Source: a virus
Length of the DNA: 21,407 nucleotides
IMG/VR virus record: IMGVR_UViG_3300031902_000062
Span: 1-21,407 of that record
Strand: one strand, 5' to 3'
Made by a program: the position numbers and the translations under genes. Below the pieces are notes generated by a model. That model worked only from the letters and a program-made list of their open reading frames with translations, did no database searches and was not told the DNA's origin. Of the stretch, positions 1 through 6,191 are shown in pieces; position 1 is the stretch's first letter; every line of letters begins with the position of its first letter.

Positions 1-177
1 GAAACAGGCCCGGCCTATATTGGGGCCGATGGGGAACAGGAATGGTTTAAGGACGGCCAATTACACCGGGAAGACGGCCCATCCTATATTGGGGCCAGTG
101 GACATAAGGAGTGGTGGGTGGAGGGAAAAGAGTTGACTGAAAAACAATTTAATGAGAAGTGTGGATCTAATTCTTAA
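1..177 (+). CDS. 23-residue-repeat (HR.DGPA) protein, C-terminal fragment
   Basis: An open frame runs in from the left edge and stops with TAA at 175-177, giving 58 visible residues. It reads as the last repeats of a protein built from units of the type GPAYIGADGEQEWFKDGQLH, 23 residues per unit, then a tail ELTEKQFNEKCG. The same repeat and nearly the same tail occur in the minus-strand genes at 11585-12124 and 17274-17798, so it is a third paralogue, here on the opposite strand. The repeat recalls MORN-like W/G-rich units seen in large phages; its function is not known to me. The start lies outside the window. The stop overlaps the convergent neighbour's 3' end by 11 bases. Confidence 0.8.
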   Translation, partial: ETGPAYIGADGEQEWFKDGQLHREDGPSYIGASGHKEWWVEGKELTEKQFNEKCGSNS

Positions 178-766
178 AACCGCTTTTATTGCCCCGGTAC
201 ATAGTTTCCCATAATAGATTCTTATCAACATCTTGTGTGTCGGGAACTATACCCAACACCTTATCCAGGTCAGCATCAATGGTGTCCAAAGACTCCCCGC
301 CCTTAAGCCTTTTTTCGATATCCTTTAAAGATTCGTCAGTATTTTTAGCCCATTCATTAACTGATAATAAATCTGCTGTCGAAGGTATCCTATCAGTTGG
401 TAAGTGGGCTAGCTGGGTAAGGTTTATGGTGGGGAGATTGTCTTCAGGTGTTAAAACTACTTCTACTGCAAAGTAATGGACGGGGACATTCTTAGATACC
501 ATTGATGCTATATATATAGACATGGTAGGAGTTACAACACCATTAACTACAAATACCCATATTTCATCACATCCACTAAGGAAAGAGGTAGCTGATCCCG
601 TGATTAAAGAGATTTCAGATTTTGTATTTTGCAAAAATACTGGATACATTAGTTCTGGATTAAATACGGCATATTTATGTGTTAAGGTTACCCATCTACT
701 ATAATCTGCTGCCAACACTAGATTATCTTGGTTATAACCAGCACATACAACACCGATCTTTTTCAT
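167..766 (-). CDS. nucleoside 2-deoxyribosyltransferase-like (DUF4406/SLOG-type) protein
   Basis: A 199-residue protein. The N-terminus MKKIGVVCAGYNQ is a beta strand with a loop, and residues about 60-105 contain CDEIWVFVVNGVVTPTM followed by an NVPVHYF strand. This matches the layout of nucleoside-deoxyribosyltransferase-like proteins (strand, helix, 'cDe.WvFg...s.GM..Ei', strand). The usual Glu after GM is Tyr here (TPTMSIYI), so transferase activity is uncertain; nucleotide binding or salvage is an inference. The C-terminal 70 residues are acidic and unassigned. The frame can be extended to a TTG at 805, but that TTG is the -35 box of a strong promoter, so I place the start at ATG 766 (GTG 769 is an alternative). 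Its mRNA would have almost no leader. Confidence 0.6.
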   Translation of the reverse strand: MKKIGVVCAGYNQDNLVLAADYSRWVTLTHKYAVFNPELMYPVFLQNTKSEISLITGSATSFLSGCDEIWVFVVNGVVTPTMSIYIASMVSKNVPVHYFAVEVVLTPEDNLPTINLTQLAHLPTDRIPSTADLLSVNEWAKNTDESLKDIEKRLKGGESLDTIDADLDKVLGIVPDTQDVDKNLLWETMYRGNKSGFKN

Positions 767-776
767 CACGAAAGGT

Positions 777-805
777 ATTGTAACATATATAACACGGTTG
801 GTCAA
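777..805 (-). promoter_or_regulatory. sigma70-type promoter for the deoxyribosyltransferase-like gene
   Basis: On the minus strand the -35 box TTGACC (805-800), a 17-base spacer and the -10 box TACAAT (782-777) make a near-consensus sigma70 promoter. Transcription should begin near 770, which is 0 to 4 bases before GTG 769 / ATG 766, so the message would be leaderless or nearly so. It lies back to back with the plus-strand promoter at 816-844; their -35 boxes are 10 bases apart in an AT-rich stretch. Confidence 0.75.
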
Positions 806-815
806 GATTTTTTAA

Positions 816-844
816 TTGATTTATTAAGAAAATAAGAGTATAAA
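816..844 (+). promoter_or_regulatory. sigma70-type promoter for the zinc-ribbon gene
   Basis: TTGATT (816-821), a 17-base spacer and TATAAA (839-844) form a good sigma70 promoter on the plus strand. The predicted transcript starts near 851 and has a leader of about 20 bases with the ribosome site AAAGGA (857-862) eight bases before ATG 871. Unlike its divergent partner it has a normal leader. Confidence 0.7.
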
Positions 845-870
845 AAGACGATCAAGAAAGGATCACAGAC

Positions 871-1404
871 ATGTCCCCCCTCTTCGTAAAAGAATTCAAA
901 AACACCAAAAATTGTTGTCCTCATTGCCGTAAAAAAGGCAAAGCTTCCTTGTGTTCAAAATGCCTTACCGTTGCTAAACTCAAGTACAGGGTATGGTATA
1001 GGGCTAGGAAAAATAAGGGGCTGTGTTGTACCTGCGACCATCGTTCTATATCGGTCAAAGGAGTAAACACGGGGCGTTGTACGCACCATAGAGATATGAA
1101 CCAAAAACGCATTGAAAGATTCTTTAGTAGAAACCCTAATTATACAAAGGACCGATATCTGTTTTTGAAAAAGAAATATACGCAGAAAGGTCTATGCTAT
1201 AAATGTAGGGGGAAGGAGCCTTTAGTCCCAGGTAAGGAACAGGGTCAAAACTGTTTAAACAAACATAAACAATATGTAAACAATAAAAAGATGGGGCATA
1301 AAACTACAAAAGTCTTTTATAGTAAGAGAGACTTTATGATCAAAGAGGCTAAGGGTATTCTAAAGACTATGGGGATCGATAATGTAAGGGGGATTGATAT
1401 CTAG
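871..1404 (+). CDS. basic protein with three Cys-rich zinc-ribbon-like units
   Basis: A 177-residue, strongly basic protein with three Cys-rich units, each followed by a basic helical stretch. Unit 1 has CCPHC and CSKC, unit 2 has CCTC and a later C.HH, unit 3 has CYKC and a later C...H. This 'G-x-C-x-x-C ... C-x-x-(C/H)' pattern resembles repeated zinc-knuckle proteins of unknown function in phages and bacteria. Zinc binding and nucleic-acid contact are inferences from the Cys spacing and charge. It has its own sigma70 promoter (816-844) and a ribosome site AAAGGA. It belongs to the short plus-strand unit, whereas nearly all the rest of the window is on the minus strand. I do not recognise a specific function. 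Confidence 0.85.
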   Translation: MSPLFVKEFKNTKNCCPHCRKKGKASLCSKCLTVAKLKYRVWYRARKNKGLCCTCDHRSISVKGVNTGRCTHHRDMNQKRIERFFSRNPNYTKDRYLFLKKKYTQKGLCYKCRGKEPLVPGKEQGQNCLNKHKQYVNNKKMGHKTTKVFYSKRDFMIKEAKGILKTMGIDNVRGIDI

Positions 1405-1406
1405 GG

Positions 1407-1574
1407 GTGAATCTCCTCGTTACATTAGTAGATATCTACCGCCAACACCTAGGGCATTGGATAAAGTGTCCTAGGTGTCTTACGTTCTACTTACACATTT
1501 ATAACGTGGTGGAAGTATGTCCTACTTGCTTGTCCCACGCTGATCATCTATCAGGCTATACCCCGGCTCGATAA
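1407..1574 (+). CDS. small two-knuckle zinc-ribbon protein (55 aa, GTG start)
   Basis: An open frame from GTG 1407 to TAA 1572-1574 encodes 55 residues including WIKCPRC, then 13 residues, then VCPTC, a typical four-Cys zinc ribbon. The GTG starts two bases after the TAG stop of the upstream zinc-ribbon gene, which suits translational coupling; there is no good ribosome site at normal spacing (AAGGGG at 1386-1391 is too far). The 3' end overlaps the convergent minor-head gene by 53 bases. Against it: no ATG, the weak ribosome site, and a 9-bp hairpin lies inside it. The paired CxxC motifs in one frame are the main support. Confidence 0.45.
   Translation: MNLLVTLVDIYRQHLGHWIKCPRCLTFYLHIYNVVEVCPTCLSHADHLSGYTPAR
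1445..1478. repeat. 9-bp inverted repeat between convergent transcription units
   Basis: ACACCTAGG (1445-1453) and CCTAGGTGT (1470-1478) are perfect inverted repeats around a 16-base loop. The place, just before the plus-strand unit meets the long minus-strand unit, suits a terminator, but no T-run follows on either strand. It may be a Rho-type or processing structure, or merely coding sequence of the 55-residue ORF that spans it. Confidence 0.45.
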
Positions 1575-2283
1575 AGGTTAACTTACCCCCTACATAGCCA
1601 TAGCCGGGGAGGATTGATACGCCAGAATGACGACAATGGGCGTGGCATCCCGCCGAAGGGCTCGAATCCCCGTGCTTAATATACCCCGCCCCGATCTCAG
1701 ACATGTACCATGCTCTAGGGGTAATACCATCGGGCATAAAGAATAGCCGCTTACAGTCCTTACAAGTATTCCCATCGTTAGGCCCTATGTAAACTATAAT
1801 AGGATCTTCTACATTATTAATTAAAGCTATTTTAGATAACGCATCCAAGGTGGAAAGATTCTTAGCCCGTCCCGTTTCAGCTTCCGCGATTTGACGTACG
1901 TTATATTTGACTTTATCCACGGCTTCTTCTAACGCCTTGGTAATAGTAGTACCAGCATCGGCCCCGTTCTCAATTTCATGTAGGGAAGTTTGAACTGCAT
2001 TTATAACCTTAGCGGCGGCTAGTTCTTGGTGGGCATCAAAATATCTTCCAACCATACTTTCAATCGCTCCATATAATTTTTCATTAGGCTCCATACCTTC
2101 AGCCTTAGCCGCACTATCAAACACCCCTTTAAGGGACAAGTCTTCTCGGTGCTGGCCTGTAGTACCTATTCTTATACCAGGGGCACTAGGGCCTAGGAGA
2201 CGATACTTAGCCCGTACAAAAAGGTCCTGGACGACCCCAGATATAGCTTTAATAGCTTTTTTAGGTAGAAGGAATTTTATCAA
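1522..2283 (-). CDS. minor head / head morphogenesis protein (SPP1 gp7 / Mu gpF-like)
   Basis: A 253-residue protein, the last gene of the minus-strand head module, downstream of portal as usual for minor head proteins. Residues about 60-150 are helical. The C-terminal domain holds DGNTCKDCKRLFFMPDG and then SAGCHAHCRHSGVSILPG, which looks like the conserved end of Mu gpF/SPP1 gp7-type proteins (a polar Cys/His module ending in 'H..CRC'). The CxxC and CHAHC residues could bind a metal. Such proteins bind the portal and help assemble the procapsid or protect DNA ends. The only usable start in frame is TTG 2283, because an in-frame TAG lies six bases upstream; TAGGG is a weak ribosome site. The AATCTTTAT motif ends five bases before it. 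Confidence 0.7.
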   Translation of the reverse strand: MIKFLLPKKAIKAISGVVQDLFVRAKYRLLGPSAPGIRIGTTGQHREDLSLKGVFDSAAKAEGMEPNEKLYGAIESMVGRYFDAHQELAAAKVINAVQTSLHEIENGADAGTTITKALEEAVDKVKYNVRQIAEAETGRAKNLSTLDALSKIALINNVEDPIIVYIGPNDGNTCKDCKRLFFMPDGITPRAWYMSEIGAGYIKHGDSSPSAGCHAHCRHSGVSILPGYGYVGGKLTFIEPGYSLIDDQRGTSK

Positions 2284-2286
2284 GCC

Positions 2287-2349
2287 CTATAAAGATTGGG
2301 GCGGATAGATCGTGTCGTTCTCAATTAGCGGTGTGGGGATGATGTCCAT
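2287..2349 (-). other. possible remnant reading frame in the SGNH-minor head gap
   Basis: The 121-base gap 2284-2404 has no full gene. It holds a 20-residue frame from ATG 2349, MDIIPTPLIENDTIYPPQSL, ending at a TAG that overlaps the AATCTTTATAG motif. Upstream of the ATG the same frame stays open and Pro-rich back into the SGNH gene. It reads like the N-terminus or linker of a phage structural protein cut off where the GC-rich cassette rejoins the AT-richer backbone. This is an inference; it could be non-coding. Confidence 0.2.
2289..2297 (-). promoter_or_regulatory. AATCTTTAT motif before the minor head gene
   Basis: The minus strand carries AATCTTTAT, followed by AGGGC and then TTG 2283. 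The same motif stands before three other consecutive structural genes. Role unknown; see the finding on this motif. Confidence 0.45.
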
Positions 2350-3800
2350 GGGGATCCTAGGTGGGGGATTTTCGGATCGGTTGAGCGGCGGAGTTGGGTC
2401 ATGGCTACCTAGCGAGGATTCGTCGTTTGGCTGCGATGTATGTTTGCACCGACATCATCTCGACTATTGCGTATCCGTCTGCCGTTAAATGGGTCCAGGC
2501 TCCCGCCTCGTCGAGGAAATAGGTCGCGTTCGTGTTTGCTCCGGGCGTACCTAGCCTGTCGTCAGCCGCGACATCAATTAGGCCATCGGCAAACGTGGAC
2601 CACCCAGCCCTCAGAAGCGTGTTGAACGAAACCCGCTCGCTCTCGTAAGTAGCCGGGACCAACGCATTCCCTCGCGGCATCATGGTGCCAACTAACACGC
2701 GAAATCCGGCTGCCTTCCTTGCTGCACAGTATTGCGAATAAAGCGCAATCACGTCCGCCGCTACCAAACCAGCCCCGGCTCCTATCGATAGGTCATTGGT
2801 CCCGCACCAGAAAACAAGCATGTTAAGAGTGGCCGATGCGCTGTAATTGGCGTCGATTCGCGCGGGGTCCGCTCCTATCCTAGACGCTATCGTGGTCCCG
2901 CTTACCGCCTGATTGTGCGCGGTTGGGCCACCTCGAAGACACGCGCATAGATTCGTCGTCCACGCGCGTCCCTCGGTTTGGGAATCACCAGAGAAGTAGA
3001 TATTGTCTCCCGCCTCAGTTGCGGGTAAAAACCTCTCGGACCACTGGCGGTATCTTCCAGCGATTAAGGTCACGGCAACCGCTCCAACCTCCAGGAAATG
3101 CCGGTGGCAAGTTGGGCCGTGCCGCCTGTAACTGCAATTCCGATGCTGGTTAGTTCGGCACCATTGGCCGGATAAGAATCCATGTGCAACGGGACGATTG
3201 CTTGCGCGGCGGTGCCCAAGCGTCTGACAGAATCGGTCGACAATCTCCTGCGCCCTATCGCTATCTGTGGCAATTGACACTCAATAGTGGCTCGGCAGTA
3301 TTCGCCGACGGTTAGGTATGACCCCACTCCCCCGAGAAACATAGATCCAGCATATACAATATCTGTCGTAAACCATGCCGCTCCCGTCCATCGAACTGAC
3401 CAAAACAGGCTGTTAGCATCTGCAACGTCGGCACCGTTTACTCTCAGTCGGATGGTCGGATTTCCGACCGCGCTTGTTACGTCTATGTTTTCCAATACGA
3501 GACGAAAACCACCAGCGGATTCGCAGTACAGCGGAATATCTAGATTGGTGGACGGGGCAACCGTCGTGCCCTTCGTCGGGTGCAACGCGATCCAATTGGT
3601 GTCAACAGCTCCCCATTTTTTCCAGGCCAGTAGACCGGAAACGGACGTGATTACCGTGCCGATTGCGGCGGTGAATCCAGATACGGAAGGATCTAGAGAG
3701 TCTGGGATTACGATACCACCGACAATCGAACACCTCCAGCCGGCGCCGTGCCTTGGTAAAGCGCCTGGTTTTGGGCCGCTGACCCGTCCACGGGGCTCCA
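2300..3800. other. GC-richer cassette, probably acquired by recombination
   Basis: Between roughly 2300 and 3800 the base composition visibly changes: many CG dinucleotides and codons such as GCG, GCC, CGC and GAC replace the AT-richer codons (TTA, AAA, ATA, AAT) of the flanking genes. The change starts within the last 30 codons of the decoration gene (3708-4148) and ends just before the AATCTTTAT motif at 2289. It covers the fibre-like gene and the SGNH hydrolase gene. No flanking direct repeats, integrase or transposase are visible, so homologous or illegitimate exchange with another phage is the simplest explanation. Boundaries are by eye. Confidence 0.65.
2405..3073 (-). CDS. SGNH/GDSL-type hydrolase (virion-associated esterase)
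   Basis: A 222-residue protein. Block I is YFSGDSQTEG (catalytic Ser at about residue 31), block II AVSGTT (Gly 59), block III GTND (91-94, Asn 93), and block V has WTHLTADGY with His 193. The usual Asp three residues before that His is Ala here, though Asp 186 is near. Such domains deacylate surface polysaccharides and are common on phage fibres. The frame opens at 3280, but 3070-3280 codes well in the upstream gene's frame. A GTG at 3073 overlaps that gene's TGA (GTGA), so I start here. Codon use is GC-rich, unlike the flanking genes. Position in a fibre-decoration cassette suggests receptor or capsule processing; the natural substrate is unknown. Confidence 0.8.
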   Translation of the reverse strand: MTLIAGRYRQWSERFLPATEAGDNIYFSGDSQTEGRAWTTNLCACLRGGPTAHNQAVSGTTIASRIGADPARIDANYSASATLNMLVFWCGTNDLSIGAGAGLVAADVIALYSQYCAARKAAGFRVLVGTMMPRGNALVPATYESERVSFNTLLRAGWSTFADGLIDVAADDRLGTPGANTNATYFLDEAGAWTHLTADGYAIVEMMSVQTYIAAKRRILAR

Positions 3801-3801
3801 T
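3070..3801 (-). CDS. fibre- or decoration-like structural protein
   Basis: Up to 243 residues from ATG 3801, the only ATG/GTG/TTG in the frame before clearly protein-like sequence begins. The first 27 residues (PRGRVSGPKPGALPRHGAG) look unlike protein and overlap the upstream gene by 94 bases. Convincing sequence starts at about IVIPDSLDP, right after the upstream stop, so reinitiation at a non-standard codon or a -1 shift from the upstream frame are alternatives. The body is Gly/Thr/Val rich and beta-like, with WKKWGAVDTNWIAL, a pattern common in phage fibre and head-fibre proteins ('GA..T.W'). It ends in GTGA, coupled to the SGNH gene. Probable role: exposed virion protein working with the esterase. 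Confidence 0.6.
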   Translation of the reverse strand: MEPRGRVSGPKPGALPRHGAGWRCSIVGGIVIPDSLDPSVSGFTAAIGTVITSVSGLLAWKKWGAVDTNWIALHPTKGTTVAPSTNLDIPLYCESAGGFRLVLENIDVTSAVGNPTIRLRVNGADVADANSLFWSVRWTGAAWFTTDIVYAGSMFLGGVGSYLTVGEYCRATIECQLPQIAIGRRRLSTDSVRRLGTAAQAIVPLHMDSYPANGAELTSIGIAVTGGTAQLATGISWRLERLP

Positions 3802-4148
3802 TCCAAATCAGCCTTCCAATAGGACCCAGTATAAGATTTACTAACACACGCCCCGATACCAATCTCCCCAGCCACAACAACTCTAGTGGCCTTCCCCCTA
3901 GTAACGGAACTTAAGTAAAGAGCGGCCCCGACCGTAGGCTCTTCTGTACAATTAACAGTTAGAAGCCCTTTAGTCTCCACTTGCCCGACATAGCCCGGGG
4001 TAGAAGCCTTTTGGACGACCCCTATTAAAGACTGGCTGTTGGTCGTCCCGTTGGCCAGGGCTAGTAAATATCCATAGTTTTGACCGGAACTCTTTACTAT
4101 ATCCCCGGTTATGGGAGTGTAGATATCATTATTAGTAAATTCTAACAT
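3708..4148 (-). CDS. putative capsid decoration / head-fibre protein
   Basis: A 146-residue protein starting at ATG 4148 behind an excellent ribosome site (AAGGAAGGGTGAT). The sequence is beta-rich: an N-terminal ITGDIVKSSGQNYGYLLAL stretch, then LIGVVQKASTPGYVGQVETKG, GAALYLS and GEIGIGACV. The arrangement (a value with 'G.v....' loops, 'P..G..lyls....g') resembles phage capsid-stabilising or tail-fibre modules that carry short beta barrels. It sits directly after portal. The last 30 codons are GC-rich, so the C-terminus may have been exchanged together with the cassette downstream. Function assigned from position and composition only. Confidence 0.6.
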   Translation of the reverse strand: MLEFTNNDIYTPITGDIVKSSGQNYGYLLALANGTTNSQSLIGVVQKASTPGYVGQVETKGLLTVNCTEEPTVGAALYLSSVTRGKATRVVVAGEIGIGACVSKSYTGSYWKADLEWSPVDGSAAQNQALYQGTAPAGGVRLSVVS

Positions 4149-4159
4149 ATCACCCTTCC

Positions 4160-4168
4160 TTAAAGATT
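4160..4168 (-). promoter_or_regulatory. AATCTTTA motif and strong ribosome site before the decoration gene
   Basis: The minus strand reads AATCTTTAAGGAAGGGTGAT directly before ATG 4148. It joins the recurring AATCTTTA motif to a near-complete Shine-Dalgarno sequence, and the motif overlaps the portal gene's TAA stop. Confidence 0.5.
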
Positions 4169-6167
4169 ATTTCCCATTAGTTAACTGGCCGACCATCTCT
4201 TTAATATCTTTAATCGCGTCCTTAGTATCGGCCTCAAACCCTTTTATAAAGAAATCCACGGTTTTATTATGTTGGGCTAACAGTTTCCTATGGGCGGGGG
4301 GAAGGTTGTCCTCAGACTTAGACATAAGGTCCCAAGCCTGGTTAATAGTTTTTCCAAATTGCGCGGCTTCAGGAGACTGACCAACCCCTTTCCCATCCGA
4401 CCCTGGGTTTTGGCCCTGGGTAAAGGTCTCCCCAGTAGGAGCCTGGGCGGCTTGTTGTTGGGCCTGTTGGAGTTGATACCATTGCATAAAGAATGCATCC
4501 CGACGGTAAGCCAACATAGGATCTTTGCTGGCGTTAGGAATCTTCATAAAGTTTTCCATGATTTGCCCAACCGTAAATACGCTATTGAGCCGATTCCAGA
4601 CAACTTCAGATAAGGGAAGATCTCCCCCTAGTTCAGGGGCTAGTAGGGGCTTTTCCACCTTCTGGAAGACATCGTTAATAGTCATCCAGATTTGGGTATC
4701 TTTAGATAGCTGCTCCGCTTCTTGTTCCGCTGTTTTAGCGTCCAGGCCCATAAATACGATACGGCCCATTTTCGCTAGTTTAGGGCTAATCAGTGGAAAC
4801 AGATTTTCATTAACAAAATCTTCGAAATCAGATAGTAAAGGTCTAATACCAACATCCCGGGCGGCGGTCAGTTTATATTCATTATTAGACTCAGCCAAGG
4901 TCTGACTGTTAGTCCCTTTACTTAAATAGGCCCATCCAGGGAGTTCATCGGGAGACATCATAAAGGCCGAGATAATTTCCCGAGCGTTCATGTCTGTTAG
5001 ATATTGGAATTCCATGTCCCGTTGCCCAGAAGCATCCAGGGCTTGCCAAGTAATTTCCCCGTCGGTGGGACATCCTAAAACGGGCATACGATGGGACGAA
5101 CTGGCCCCATTAATATTGTTGTTGAATTGCTGTTTTAAGTTATTAAGGACCGTATCGTCAATGTCATCCGACTTGATAATCAACATACCCCTAGCTGCGC
5201 GCCCAGACTGAAAATAAAGCTTGTTATGGGTAGTGATATTGATATGGGTAGTAATCGAGGCAATAACAGTATCGATAGGGGTAACAGGATATCCGTCTAG
5301 GTCTACGTTACCGGCTGGAAAGAAATTTTTACATTTCATTTCATCGGTAGTAAAGACCTGTTGATCTTTACCATCGATAACCTGAACCCACTCATATTTC
5401 CCCTTTACAAAGTCTTCCTTAGTAAGGGTCTTCCCAGTTACCTCTGATAATAAATGAAATGCTTCATCCCTAATAGCTTGTAGCGATTGTTGATCATTCG
5501 AAGCTGGAAGGATAGTAGCTGCGTCAACGTGGGTAAAATGGTGGAAACGTTTTTCACCACTTATTAGATCTTGGTGTGCAATTTCTGTGGCTATACGACC
5601 ATTTACAACAGCGTCCCTAAAGCTTAGCTTTAGATAATCGGAAAAACTAAATTGAGAAGTTAGTGCCCGGTTCTCTTTATGGCCACAGGAAGATAGGAGG
5701 CTAATAGCTTCGGTCTGTTCCTTGGCGAACGTAGCTTTTTCTTCGGGGGATAGGGTATCTATAATGCCGGTATTGGGTTTATACGCAAACCCCATACTGA
5801 ATCTGTCCTTAACAGGACGGCCAAAGTTAGATCCATGGTTTTGACGAGTCCTAACACAGGTCGCAACCAGGGAATCTTGGATCGCAATCCGTTGTAGGAA
5901 GATGTCCGGGATAAGCCGAACCTTGGCCCGATGGACCCCAGAAAAGGTGTTGTTCTGGTTTGGGTTGGTCTGAAATGATAACCGTTCAATTTCCCTGGTA
6001 GGGCCGTTTAGAACGTTTAGGATAGACTTGGCTAAGGGAGAAAGGTTGGGGTCTTCCCTAGTCACCGTTTTTATGGTAGAATTGTCGAGGTTTTTATAAG
6101 CCTCGGCCTCGCCTATGCCGAAAGCAAAAGCAACCTTTTTCTGTTTCCGAGAAGACTTTAAGGCCAT
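4167..6167 (-). CDS. portal protein
   Basis: A 666-residue protein of typical large-phage portal size, one structural gene after terL and just upstream of decoration and minor head genes. The central part has the portal-like pattern of a long helical or clip region with GRAARGMLIIKSDDIDDTVL, then LGCPTDGEITWQALDASG and a stem segment REIISAFMMSPDELPGW, which matches the 'eia.af.vPp.llg' feature of portals. This is followed by an N..Y helix (TLAESNNEYKLTAARD) and ENLFPLI. A Gln-rich linker (QLQQAQQQAAQAPTG) and a long C-terminal helix follow. It forms the dodecameric ring at one capsid vertex for DNA entry and binds terminase and minor head proteins. Start ATG 6167 follows the TATGGGGT ribosome-like stretch. 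Confidence 0.85.
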   Translation of the reverse strand: MALKSSRKQKKVAFAFGIGEAEAYKNLDNSTIKTVTREDPNLSPLAKSILNVLNGPTREIERLSFQTNPNQNNTFSGVHRAKVRLIPDIFLQRIAIQDSLVATCVRTRQNHGSNFGRPVKDRFSMGFAYKPNTGIIDTLSPEEKATFAKEQTEAISLLSSCGHKENRALTSQFSFSDYLKLSFRDAVVNGRIATEIAHQDLISGEKRFHHFTHVDAATILPASNDQQSLQAIRDEAFHLLSEVTGKTLTKEDFVKGKYEWVQVIDGKDQQVFTTDEMKCKNFFPAGNVDLDGYPVTPIDTVIASITTHINITTHNKLYFQSGRAARGMLIIKSDDIDDTVLNNLKQQFNNNINGASSSHRMPVLGCPTDGEITWQALDASGQRDMEFQYLTDMNAREIISAFMMSPDELPGWAYLSKGTNSQTLAESNNEYKLTAARDVGIRPLLSDFEDFVNENLFPLISPKLAKMGRIVFMGLDAKTAEQEAEQLSKDTQIWMTINDVFQKVEKPLLAPELGGDLPLSEVVWNRLNSVFTVGQIMENFMKIPNASKDPMLAYRRDAFFMQWYQLQQAQQQAAQAPTGETFTQGQNPGSDGKGVGQSPEAAQFGKTINQAWDLMSKSEDNLPPAHRKLLAQHNKTVDFFIKGFEADTKDAIKDIKEMVGQLTNGK

Positions 6168-6172
6168 ACCCC

Positions 6173-6181
6173 ATAAAGATT
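6173..6181 (-). promoter_or_regulatory. AATCTTTAT motif before the portal gene
   Basis: The minus strand carries AATCTTTAT, then GGGGT and ATG 6167, in the short gap after the upstream structural gene. Spacing to the start codon (five bases) is the same as at the minor head gene. Confidence 0.45.
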
Positions 6182-6191
6182 GGGTTACATA

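Noticed and set aside
167-805. Start at TTG 805 for the deoxyribosyltransferase-like gene
   Set aside because: That TTG is the -35 box TTGACC of a promoter with a 17-base spacer; ATG 766 is preferred.
2326-2402. 25-residue frame MTQLRRSTDPK from ATG 2402
   Set aside because: Too short, no family, and it competes with the Pro-rich frame on the same strand; not listed as a gene.
2405-3280. Longer SGNH frame from ATG 3280
   Set aside because: The extra N-terminal 69 residues are Arg/His/Cys-rich and not protein-like, while the same bases code well in the upstream gene's frame; GTG 3073 overlaps that gene's stop.
3287-3844. 185-residue plus-strand frame opposite the fibre-like gene
   Set aside because: A shadow in GC-rich sequence, with no ribosome site or motif, and opposite to a well-supported gene chain.
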